DNA from: Actinomadura oligospora ATCC 43269 | GTDB lineage: Bacteria; Actinomycetota; Actinomycetes; Streptosporangiales; Streptosporangiaceae | Assembly: GCF_000518265.1 (NCBI RefSeq) | Contig: NZ_JADG01000016.1 | Location: 214,733 to 278,732 of the forward strand | Length of the DNA stretch: 64,000 nucleotides | Direction of reading: 5' to 3' | Shown: positions 41,645-49,258 of the stretch, piece by piece | Numbering within the stretch: position 1 is the first letter of the stretch | Layout: each line of letters begins with the position of its first letter | The notes under the pieces: model-generated | Database searches by the model: none | Seen by the model: the letters and a program-made list of their open reading frames with translations, nothing else | What the model was told of the DNA's origin: nothing | Made by a program: the position numbers and the translations under genes

Positions 41645-42493
41645 ATGCCCACGCACCCCTCGTCCTCCATCCAGCAAGCACGCGAAGCCCTGGCCGCACG
41701 GCTACGAGAACTGCGCCTCGACGCCGGTCTGTCCGCCCGTGAGCTGGCTGCCGCCTGTGGTTGGCACGAGTCGAAGTGCAGTCGAATCCAGAGTGCGAGG
41801 CAAGCGCTCGCGGACGCTGACATCAGAGCGTGGTGTGGGGCATGCGGCGCCGGTGAACGAACAGTATCCGAGCTGATCGCCGCGAATCGGCAGCTCGACT
41901 CTGCCTATGTCGAATGGCATCGAATGCAGCGCGGTGGCCTGAAGCGACTCCAGGAGGCAGTGCTGCCGCTATGGGAGAACACCAGGACGTTCCGCATCTA
42001 TGAGCCGGGTGTGGTTCCGGGTTTCTTTCAAACTTCGGGCTATGCAGGCGCGCTGCTTGATCGGATAGCCGAGTTCTTTTCGATACCAGGCGGCGCCGAC
42101 GAGGCGACAACTGCACGATTGGAACGGCAGCGGCTTCTCTATTCCGGCGCTCATCGATTTGCCGTGGTGATCGAAGAGAGCGTACTCCGAACCCGCATCG
42201 GCGGGGCGGACGTCATGGCGGGGCAGCTTGGCCACCTGCTCGACGTCATGGCCCTCCCCTCGGTCTCGCTCGGCATCGTCCCCTTCTCCGTGGACCGGTC
42301 CATGTGGCCGACCGAGGGATTCTGGATCCTGGATGATGAACAAGTTGTCATCGAGACCGTGTCCGCCAAGATCACAGTCGAGCAGGCGGGCGAATTGGAC
42401 CTTTACGGGCGGACCTTCGCGGAGCTGTCCGCGATGGCGGTGACCGGAGCTCCTGCGCGACAACTGATCACGGCTGCGATCTCCATGCTCTGA
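41645..42493 (+). CDS. XRE/DUF5753 transcriptional regulator
   Basis: A 282-aa regulator: helix-turn-helix at about 16-70 (ARLRELRLDAGLSARELAAACGWHESKCSRIQSARQA) and a DUF5753 C-terminal domain (about 90-280) with the family motif YEPGVVPGFFQTSGYA and ESVLRTRIGG. WhiJ/AbaA-type proteins of this architecture control antibiotic production and development with DUF397 partners. Here no DUF397 gene follows directly; the nearest is on the opposite strand (44135). Confidence 0.92.
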   Translation: MPTHPSSSIQQAREALAARLRELRLDAGLSARELAAACGWHESKCSRIQSARQALADADIRAWCGACGAGERTVSELIAANRQLDSAYVEWHRMQRGGLKRLQEAVLPLWENTRTFRIYEPGVVPGFFQTSGYAGALLDRIAEFFSIPGGADEATTARLERQRLLYSGAHRFAVVIEESVLRTRIGGADVMAGQLGHLLDVMALPSVSLGIVPFSVDRSMWPTEGFWILDDEQVVIETVSAKITVEQAGELDLYGRTFAELSAMAVTGAPARQLITAAISML

Positions 42494-42557
42494 CCTCGTG
42501 TGCAAGTCGGCACAAGTTCATGGCCTCTGGGGCGGGCACGCTTCTAGCGTCCAGAGC

Positions 42558-42896
42558 ATGAGCTTCGACCGTCCCAGGGATGCGGTGCGCGCAGTTGATC
42601 AGGTGTTGCCGTCCAACCAGCGGCGGACCTTTCTGGAAGTGCTCGACCAGGTGATCGGTGAGACGCAGCCGGGGCTCCGGTCGGGGCTGGTCACGCGGCA
42701 GGGATGTCCGGTGCTGTTCGTTCTGAACTCCGCGAACATCGCGCACCGGGCCGACATCGGGTGCGACTTCGACACGAGGGCCGGGTGGACGTTCACCTGG
42801 GCCGCCGACGGCCGCACCATCGAATCGGTCAGCGACACCCGAGCAGTCGCGCAGGTGGTCGCGCGGACGCTGCGCGCCACGTCCAGCCAGAGATGA
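42558..42896 (+). CDS. Orphan protein family, copy 1 (paralogue at 62600)
   Basis: A 112-aa protein without known function. Conserved with 62600..62947 in SNQRRTFLEVLDQVIGE, PGLRS, GCPVLFVLNS, AHRADIGCDFD and GWTFTW. The shared cysteines (GCPV and GCDF) are conspicuous. ATG 42558 is chosen because both copies then begin at comparable places before DRPRDAVRAVDQ-like text; a longer start is possible. Between an XRE regulator and a methyltransferase, probably in one operon. Confidence 0.8.
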   Translation: MSFDRPRDAVRAVDQVLPSNQRRTFLEVLDQVIGETQPGLRSGLVTRQGCPVLFVLNSANIAHRADIGCDFDTRAGWTFTWAADGRTIESVSDTRAVAQVVARTLRATSSQR

Positions 42897-42910
42897 GGAG
42901 GTGCAGCACG

Positions 42911-44086
42911 ATGGGGAAGCACGAGGACCCGGCGGAGAAGAACGGCCACAAGCCGGGCAAGCCGATTCCGCTGACGGGAGGCGTCATGCGGCGCATCGAG
43001 GCGATGGTCGAGCGACTGACCGCGTCCGGATGGCTGACACAGGGCCCTATCAAGTCAGCGCTGCATGACGTCCCCCGGCACGCGTTCGCGCCGCCGGTGG
43101 CCTGGACCGGCGAAGGCGACCGGGTGAGTCGGCGGGCCGACCCCGAAGGCTGGCTCGATCTCGTCTACGGGAACGACGCGATCATCACTCAGCTCGATGA
43201 CGGAACGACCGACATCACCACAGGCACGGGCCGGTTCACCTCGTCGCTCTCCGCGCCGAGCACCGTCGTGTCCCTTCTTGAGCTGCTGGACGCGGAGCCG
43301 GGGCATCGCGTCCTCGAAGTGGGCACCGGCACCGGATGGACGGCCGCGCTCCTGTCGCGTCTGGTCGGCGCGGAGAACGTCACGACCGTGGAGGTCGATC
43401 CTCAGGTGTCGGCTTGGGCCGCCGCCAACCTCAAGCAGGCGGGCAGCTCACCTCGGCTGATCGTGGGGGACGGGTCCCGGGGTTGGGCACAAGGCGCACC
43501 CTACGACCGGGTTCACGCCACGTGCGCGGTCGCTCGTGTGCCGTATGCGTGGATCGAGCAGACGCGTCCCGGTGGCGTGATCGTGACGCCCTACGATCCG
43601 GGGTTCGGGTCCAGCCACGAACTGCGCCTTGTGGTGATGCCGGACGGAACCGCGGTCGGCCGCTTCACCGGCTACGCCTCGTACATGATGCTGCGGGCGC
43701 AGCGTCATCCCGAGTGGAACACGTCCGCCCAACCCAGGAGCCGTTCGACGACCGACATCGACCCTCGGACGATCGGTTACGCGTCCGCAGGCGCGGACCT
43801 GGCGATGGGCGCGGCCATGCCCGGCGTGTGCGCAAGAGGCGAGCGCGAGGGCGACGGCTACACCCTGCGCTTGTGGAGTGGGGACGCATGGGCCACCGCC
43901 CGCTACGAGCCGGGGCGCGAGACCTACGAGGTCGAGCAAGCCGGAGACCGGGCGCTGTGGGATCTCGCGGTGTCCGCCTACTTCGGCTGGATCACGCACC
44001 GCAGCCCAGGCCGCGACCGCTTCGGCCTGACCGTCAGTCCCGCTGGCGACCGCGTCTGGCTGGACTGTCAAGACGGCGTCAACTGA
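42911..44086 (+). CDS. Protein-L-isoaspartate methyltransferase-like enzyme
   Basis: A 391-aa SAM-dependent methyltransferase. The PCMT-like domain (about 40-240) has motif I VLEVGTGTGWTAALLS near 134-149, an acidic motif TVEVDPQVS and DGSRGW; the C-terminal 150 residues (GYASAGADLAMGAAMPGV ... DRVWLDCQDGVN) are particular to a group of actinomycete proteins found near regulator islands and ribosomally made peptide loci. It could repair isoaspartate or modify a peptide; no precursor peptide is visible here. RBS GAGGAGG nine bases before ATG. Ends the plus-strand block. Confidence 0.87.
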   Translation: MGKHEDPAEKNGHKPGKPIPLTGGVMRRIEAMVERLTASGWLTQGPIKSALHDVPRHAFAPPVAWTGEGDRVSRRADPEGWLDLVYGNDAIITQLDDGTTDITTGTGRFTSSLSAPSTVVSLLELLDAEPGHRVLEVGTGTGWTAALLSRLVGAENVTTVEVDPQVSAWAAANLKQAGSSPRLIVGDGSRGWAQGAPYDRVHATCAVARVPYAWIEQTRPGGVIVTPYDPGFGSSHELRLVVMPDGTAVGRFTGYASYMMLRAQRHPEWNTSAQPRSRSTTDIDPRTIGYASAGADLAMGAAMPGVCARGEREGDGYTLRLWSGDAWATARYEPGRETYEVEQAGDRALWDLAVSAYFGWITHRSPGRDRFGLTVSPAGDRVWLDCQDGVN

Positions 44087-44134
44087 AACCAGCGCCCGCC
44101 ACCTCACCGAGCGGCCGTGAGTCGACCTCCGTGC

Positions 44135-44332
44135 CTACTCCGCACCGCGGATACGCGTGAGGATGCCTCCCCAAGCGCCGCTGGTGAACACCAGAGCAGG
44201 ACCACAAGGATCCTTGCTGTCCCGGACGGCAATCGACTTGTGGGCATGCACAGGAGCCACATCCACGCAGCCGGAGGTCTCGCCGCTGTGGGTGCTCTTT
44301 CTCCAGCGAAGTTTCAGCAGATCCACGTTCAC
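44135..44332 (-). CDS. DUF397 protein
   Basis: A 65-aa DUF397 protein: LRWRKSTHSG, GCVDVAP, VAVRDSKDPCGP equivalents (IAVRDSKDPCGPALVF) and a C-terminal W. DUF397 proteins are small partners of XRE/DUF5753 regulators in WhiJ-type systems. GTG start overlaps the stop of the XRE gene by four bases (GTGA). No membrane segment. Confidence 0.9.
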   Translation of the reverse strand: MNVDLLKLRWRKSTHSGETSGCVDVAPVHAHKSIAVRDSKDPCGPALVFTSGAWGGILTRIRGAE

Positions 44333-45195
44333 CTCGGCAGTTCCACAGCGATGGCTCTGATCAGCTCACGGGACTCGGCCGGACCGGCGGCATGCGCCTT
44401 GAGCTGATCGAACAGTCTGATGTGCATTCGGACCTGCTCCTCGTCCTCAAGAAAAAGTCCCGATACGACCTCACGGTAGACCACTGCCGGATCGCGCTGA
44501 TCAGGAAAGCGCAACACGGTGAAAGAACCTGCGGCGAGGGCGGGGTGAGGCCCGTTGGCGAAGGGGAGTATCTGGAGCTGGACGTTGTCCAGGCGTGAGA
44601 CGTCGACCAGGTGGTCGAGCTGCTCGCGCATCACGGCATCGTCGCCGACTCTGCGGCGGAGGCACGCCTCATCGAAGACGAACCAACACTCCACCGGATC
44701 GTCCTTCAGGCGGCGGGACTGTCGTGTCTGGCGGGCTTCGATCTTCTCTTCGGTCTCTTCCTTAGACCAGGAGTGCAGCTCGGCGGCGAGCAGTGCGCGC
44801 TGATAGTCGCGCGTTTGGAGAAGCCCGGGAATGGCCTGGCACATGAACTGCATGAGTTCGCCGGCCTCCTCTTCGAGGCCGATGTAGGTGAGGTAGCCGT
44901 CCTGGAAGGTTCCGCCGAGCCGTTGCCACCAGCCCTTGATCTTGCATTCGCGGGCCAACTGAACGAGTTCTTCTGTTTCGGTCTCGTCGAACTCCAGGAA
45001 GTGCGCATACCGCTCGACGTCGGCGAGCTTGGGGCGGCCCTCAGTGGGGGACTCGATGCGCGTGATGGTGACGGCCCCGACACCGACGTACTCGGCGGCC
45101 TGCCCTCGGGTGCGGCCGAGTTCGGCGCGACGGTCACGAAGGATCTTGGCCAGCCTGCGGCGGCGCACGGTGGGGCTGATCCGCCTTGTGGTCAT
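44329..45195 (-). CDS. XRE/DUF5753 transcriptional regulator with DUF397 partner
   Basis: A 288-aa regulator: helix-turn-helix at about 10-70 (LAKILRDRRAELGRTRGQAAEYVGVGAVTITRIESPTEGRP) and DUF5753 (about 95-285) with CQAIPGLLQTRDYQRALLAA and DEACLRRRVG. ATG 45195 is preceded by GGAGG five bases upstream; upstream in-frame codons to 45462 add a region without family support. Operon with DUF397 (overlap). Divergent from the small gene at 45387, with the promoters in the 191-base gap. Confidence 0.92.
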   Translation of the reverse strand: MTTRRISPTVRRRRLAKILRDRRAELGRTRGQAAEYVGVGAVTITRIESPTEGRPKLADVERYAHFLEFDETETEELVQLARECKIKGWWQRLGGTFQDGYLTYIGLEEEAGELMQFMCQAIPGLLQTRDYQRALLAAELHSWSKEETEEKIEARQTRQSRRLKDDPVECWFVFDEACLRRRVGDDAVMREQLDHLVDVSRLDNVQLQILPFANGPHPALAAGSFTVLRFPDQRDPAVVYREVVSGLFLEDEEQVRMHIRLFDQLKAHAAGPAESRELIRAIAVELPR

Positions 45196-45386
45196 CGCAA
45201 CCTCCATGGGTGGGTTTGTCGCACGCGTGGACCCGAGAAATCTGAACCAGTTCACCTGAACGACTTGCGATTCGTTGAGGTGCTGAACACACTCCAAGTT
45301 ACTGACCGATGACGCATCGTGCTGGCGGTTCGAACGATGAACCACGGGCTCAGCGTCGTTCGAGCCTTCCAGATCGAGGACTGACG

Positions 45387-45683
45387 ATGTCGGTACCGGA
45401 GCAGTTCGAGCAGGGATTCCATCGGGAGCGGGTGCGACGTCATGAAGAGCTGCGGAACGCACTGGTTCAGATGGCTCCGGAGCTCACGTGCGAGCTGCGC
45501 GGGGGCGGCGACGTCATCGCGGTCTGGGACGGAAGAGACCCGCAGCGCCGTCGGGTCCTGGTGATGTGCACGCCCGTGACGCACTCCCGCGAGGAGCGTT
45601 GGCAGTACCTCTGGCATGGGGACGCAGGCGGGGCGTGGACGGCCCAGGAGGCGGCCCGGAAGATCAAGGAGCACTTCGCGTGA
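45387..45683 (+). CDS. Small uncharacterised protein before an anti-sigma-like ATPase
   Basis: A 98-aa soluble, charged protein (RERVRRHEELRNALVQMAPELTCELRGGG, VIAVWDGRDPQRRRVLVMC, WTAQEAARKIKEHF). I do not recognise it. Its GTGA junction with the ATPase gene (four-base overlap) shows translation coupling. RBS GAGGAC. A sequence-specific role with the ATPase is an inference from the pairing. Confidence 0.75.
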   Translation: MSVPEQFEQGFHRERVRRHEELRNALVQMAPELTCELRGGGDVIAVWDGRDPQRRRVLVMCTPVTHSREERWQYLWHGDAGGAWTAQEAARKIKEHFA

Positions 45684-46150
45684 ACGTCTCCGGCTTCACA
45701 CGACTGCCGATCGGAGAGCGGGACGCCCCTTCCGCCACGCAGATCCCGGGTGCCGTCCGCAAGTGGCTGGCAAGGCAGATCGGAAGCTTCCACCCCGTGC
45801 TGGACGATGCCGGGCATGCGCTCGGTGAGGCGGTGACCAACGTCGTCCAGCACACGACGAGCGACGCGGTGCGCGTGAGCTACACACTGACGAGCCCGTT
45901 CGCCATTTACATCGAGGTCTACGACCAGGGCGGCAAGGGCGGACGGCCGAGGCTCGGCACCGCCAACCTCGATGCTGAGGAGGGGCGCGGCCTGTACATC
46001 ATCGACGCCTTGTCGGACGGCGACTGGGGCTGCCGCCGGATCCCCGGCAGCGAAGGTCACGTCGTGTGGTTCAGCATCGACGTCAGCCCCGACCACTCCG
46101 ACGAACAGAGCGATGTGGACGGGAGTCTCGTGGCTGTTTCTTCTCCGTGA
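45680..46150 (+). CDS. Anti-sigma-like GHKL ATP-binding protein
   Basis: A 156-aa protein: N-box GHALGEAVTNVVQHT, G1 VYDQGGKGG, G2 EEGRGLYIIDALSDG; the ATP lid is short. This is the RsbW/SpoIIAB-like single-domain form that in actinomycetes accompanies XRE/DUF397 loci (Aba-like). Begins at GTG 45680 by overlap with the previous gene. The last gene of the island, 118 bases before the right 85-bp repeat. Confidence 0.87.
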   Translation: MNVSGFTRLPIGERDAPSATQIPGAVRKWLARQIGSFHPVLDDAGHALGEAVTNVVQHTTSDAVRVSYTLTSPFAIYIEVYDQGGKGGRPRLGTANLDAEEGRGLYIIDALSDGDWGCRRIPGSEGHVVWFSIDVSPDHSDEQSDVDGSLVAVSSP

Positions 46151-46267
46151 GCTGACGGAGCATGGCATCTCGCTGGTGGATGGGCGCCTTCGCAAGGACA
46201 AGGGGCGGCTGTCGGATGGGGCTGACGGCCGCCCTCTTGTCGAACACGTTCACGTTCGGGCCTGAGA

Positions 46268-46352
46268 TTTCGGGGGTCTGGGGGCGGATCCCCCAGCTTC
46301 GGGGTTGGGGCGGGAGCCCCAAGGGGGCTGCCCGAGCGGAGCGAGGTCCTTT
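46268..46352 (-). repeat. 85-bp repeat, right copy (inverted relative to 40567-40651)
   Basis: The reverse complement of this element matches 40567-40651 with only a handful of differences over 85 bases. The internal hairpin here is CTGGGGG-CGGAT-CCCCCAG. Just outside, GCGGAGCGAGGTCCTTT is repeated in tandem (46336 and 46365). The rest of the 46151-46488 gap is G-rich and holds no gene. Confidence 0.9.
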
Positions 46353-46488
46353 TGAGGAGGTGCGCGGAGCGAGGTCCTTTCGAGGGTGGCCGGGCGTGGT
46401 GGGGGTCACAGGGTCGGGGCGTTATGCGGGGCGGGGTGGCGGTGTCTTGTGGGCGTCAGTGAATGGACGCGAGAACGGAAACGTCATC

Positions 46489-47340
46489 ATGAGCAAGGTC
46501 TGGTTCGTCACCGGTTCGTCGCGTGGCCTGGGGCGGGAGTTCGTTGAGGCGGCGCTTTCGCGGGGGGACAAGGTGGCCGCGACCGCGCGGAGTGTCGGGA
46601 GCCTGGACGAACTGCTCGCCGAATACGGGGACGCGGTGCTTCCGCTGCGGGTGGACGTGACCGACCGGGACGCCGTCCAGGTCGCGGTGAAGCGGGCCCA
46701 CGAGTACTTCGGACGGCTCGACGTCGTCGTCAACAACGCCGGATACGCGCAGATCGGCGCGGTCGAGGAGCTGAGCGAGCGGGAGCTGCGCGACCAGTTC
46801 GAGACGAATCTGTTCGGCGCGGTGTGGGTCGTCCAGGCGGCGCTTCCGTACCTGCGGGAGCAGGGGGCGGGGCACATCGTCCAGCTGTCCTCGGCGGCCG
46901 GGCTCATCGCGATGCCGCTCGGCGGCGCGTACCAGGCGTCCAAGTGGGCGCTGGAGGCGATGAACGAAACCCTCGCGAAGGAGGTCGCCGGGTTCGGGAT
47001 CAAGGTGACCATCATCGAGCCGGGTGGGTTCGCGACCCGTTCCGGCAAGAACCCCGACCCGCTCGCGAACGGGTTCATGGCCGAGCTCAACCCGGCCTAC
47101 GACGGGCTGCGTCAGCGGATGGCGGAGATCGCGGGCAGCCAGCCCGCGGGCGACCCCGCCTCCGCCGCGCGCACCCTGCTGCGGATCGTCGACTCCGACA
47201 ACCCGCCGCTGCGGGTGCTGTTCGGTCAGGGCTTCCACCCGATGATCAAGCAGGCCTACGCCGAGCGGCTCCAGGTCTGGGAGGACGGCCAGGACCTCGC
47301 GGTCGCCGCCCACGGCAAGCTTGTCCCGTCCCCTGAGTGA
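46489..47340 (+). CDS. Short-chain dehydrogenase/reductase
   Basis: A 283-aa SDR: NAD(P) motif VTGSSRGLGREF near 7-18, NNAG (NNAGYAQIG), catalytic Ser (QLSSAAG) and YQASK (GGAYQASKWALEAM). The cofactor acidic or basic residue after strand 2 (TARSVGSL) suggests NADP use. Substrate unknown; similar proteins are annotated as general oxidoreductases. The ATG at 46489 begins MSKVWFVTGSS. Alone, converging on fumC. Confidence 0.88.
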   Translation: MSKVWFVTGSSRGLGREFVEAALSRGDKVAATARSVGSLDELLAEYGDAVLPLRVDVTDRDAVQVAVKRAHEYFGRLDVVVNNAGYAQIGAVEELSERELRDQFETNLFGAVWVVQAALPYLREQGAGHIVQLSSAAGLIAMPLGGAYQASKWALEAMNETLAKEVAGFGIKVTIIEPGGFATRSGKNPDPLANGFMAELNPAYDGLRQRMAEIAGSQPAGDPASAARTLLRIVDSDNPPLRVLFGQGFHPMIKQAYAERLQVWEDGQDLAVAAHGKLVPSPE

Positions 47341-47417
47341 GCTGAGCACGCCCGTACCCGCACCCCGTACGCCTTGGCCTGGCGCGGCGCTTCCGGTGGA
47401 TGCGCCGCGCCTTGTGG

Positions 47418-48809
47418 TCAGGGGCGGGGTGGGCGGGTCATGGAGAGGACGTCGAGGGCGGCGTCCAGCTGGGCCTCGGTGAGGTCGCCGTTCTCGAGGT
47501 GGCCGCGTTCGATGACGACCTGGCGGATGGTCTTGCGTTCGGCGAGGGCCTGCTTGGCGACCTTCGCGGCCTCCTCGTAGCCGATGTAGCGGTTCAGCGG
47601 CGTCACGATGGACGGGGACGACTCGGCGTACTCGCGGGCGCGTTCGACGTTCGCCTCGATGCCGTCGACCGTCCGGTCGGCGAGGAGGCGGGAGACGTTC
47701 GCGAGCAGGCTGATCGACTCCAGGACGTTCCGGGCCAGCATCGGCAGCATGACGTTCAGCTCGAAGGAGCCGGACGCGCCGCCGAACGCGATCGCGGCGT
47801 CGTTGCCGATGACCTGGGCGGCGACCTGGGTGACGGCCTCCGGGATCACCGGGTTGACCTTGCCCGGCATGATGGACGACCCGGGCTGCAGGTCCGGCAG
47901 GCGGATCTCGGCGAGCCCGGCGCGCGGGCCGGAGCCCATCCAGCGCAGGTCATTGGCGATCTTGGTGAGCGAGACCGCGATCGTCTTCAGCGCGCCGGAC
48001 GCCTCGACCAGGCCGTCCCGGGCGCCCTGCGCCTCGAAGTGGTCGCGGGCCTCGGTGAGCGGCAGGCCGGTCGCGCGGGCGACCTCCGCGATCACGCGGG
48101 CGGCGAAGCCGGGCGGGGTGTTGATGCCGGTGCCCACGGCCGTCCCGCCCAGGGGCAGCTCGGCCAGCCGCGGCAGGACGGCCTCCAGCCGCTCCACGCC
48201 GAGCCGGACCTGCGCCGCGTAGCCGCCGAACTCCTGGCCGAGGGTGACGGGCGTCGCGTCCATCAGGTGGGTGCGTCCCGACTTCACGACCTCGGCGAAC
48301 TCCGCCCGCTTGCGCGCGAGGGACGCCTCCAGGTGGCGCAGCGCCGGGATCAGGTCGTTCAGCACCGCGCCCGTCGCCGCGATGTGGATGGACGAGGGGA
48401 ACACGTCGTTCGACGACTGCGACGCGTTGACGTGGTCGTTCGGGTGGACGTCCCGTCCGAGGCGCTCGGTGGCGAGCGTCGCGACGACCTCGTTGGTGTT
48501 CATGTTGGACGACGTGCCGGAGCCCGTCTGGAACACGTCGATCGGGAACTGGTCGTCCCACGTCCCGGCGGCGACCTCGAGCGCCGCCTCCCGGATCGCC
48601 TGGGCCATGTCCTTCTCCAGGACGCCCAGTTCGGAGTTCACGGTCGCGGCGGCGGCCTTGATCTGGCCGAGCGCGGCGATGTGCGCGGGTTCGAGGCCGC
48701 GTCCGGAGATCGGGAAGTTCTCGACGGCGCGCTGCGTCTGCGCCCGCCACTTCGCCTCGGCCGGGACCCGAACCTCGCCCATGGAATCGTGCTCGATCCG
48801 GTAGTCCAT
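47418..48809 (-). CDS. fumC: Fumarate hydratase, class II
   Basis: A 463-aa iron-independent fumarase of the TCA cycle, interconverting fumarate and malate. Family signature GSSIMPGKVNP, the active-site loops TGSGTSSNMNTNEV and SSNDVFPS, GRTHLMDATPVTLGQE and the C-terminal YIGYEEAAKVAKQAL are intact. ATG 48809 after GGAGGTGG. The second fumarase of the window (class I) lies two genes away; S. coelicolor also has both types in one neighbourhood, as I recall. Confidence 0.96.
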   Translation of the reverse strand: MDYRIEHDSMGEVRVPAEAKWRAQTQRAVENFPISGRGLEPAHIAALGQIKAAAATVNSELGVLEKDMAQAIREAALEVAAGTWDDQFPIDVFQTGSGTSSNMNTNEVVATLATERLGRDVHPNDHVNASQSSNDVFPSSIHIAATGAVLNDLIPALRHLEASLARKRAEFAEVVKSGRTHLMDATPVTLGQEFGGYAAQVRLGVERLEAVLPRLAELPLGGTAVGTGINTPPGFAARVIAEVARATGLPLTEARDHFEAQGARDGLVEASGALKTIAVSLTKIANDLRWMGSGPRAGLAEIRLPDLQPGSSIMPGKVNPVIPEAVTQVAAQVIGNDAAIAFGGASGSFELNVMLPMLARNVLESISLLANVSRLLADRTVDGIEANVERAREYAESSPSIVTPLNRYIGYEEAAKVAKQALAERKTIRQVVIERGHLENGDLTEAQLDAALDVLSMTRPPRP

Positions 48810-49021
48810 GGAAAGCCACCTCCGCTGTGCCACGTCTCCGACGACGTGTCGGCCATGAATCGACGTTAACCCTCGTCGGTTCGCAGCCTCCGGAGCGCCC
48901 CGTCCATTCCCGGACGTGATCGACCAGACACCCCGTCCCCCGGATCCGGCCCCATCAGGATCCCGGCCTGCTGGAACCGGGATCCCGAAGCGCCGCAGCC
49001 GAGACCGCCAGCCATCTGCGA
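48810..49021. other. Gap between fumC and a 17-bp repeat array
   Basis: No gene, hairpin or recognisable promoter beyond the fumC ribosome site. From about 48985 degenerate forms of the repeat that follows appear. Confidence 0.5.
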
Positions 49022-49258
49022 CCGTCAGCCGCCCGAGGCCGTCAGCCGCCCGAGGCCGTCCTGCCATCCGGGCCGTCCGCCATCCGGGCCGTCCGCTGCT
49101 CGCGGGCGTCGGCGGCCCGGTGACCGTCCGCCGTCCGTGGCCGTCTGCCACCCGAGGGCGTCTGCCACCTGTGGCCGTCAGCCGTCCTGGCTGTCAGCTG
49201 CCCGTGGCTGTCAGCCGCTCGCGGGCGTCGGCGGCCCGTGGGTGTCAGCCGCCTGTGG
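49022..49258. repeat. 17-bp degenerate tandem array, 14 units
   Basis: Fourteen units of 16-18 bases tile the stretch without gaps; the first two are identical CCGTCAGCCGCCCGAGG. Later units drift (CTGTCAGCTGCCCGTGG). The last unit covers the final codons and TGA stop of the protein kinase gene (minus strand). The array has no coding frame of its own and lies in the 3' flank shared with fumC upstream. Confidence 0.9.

Noticed and set aside
42911..44086. Lanthipeptide or other RiPP cluster around the methyltransferase
   Set aside because: No precursor peptide, dehydratase or cyclase gene is nearby; only the methyltransferase is present.
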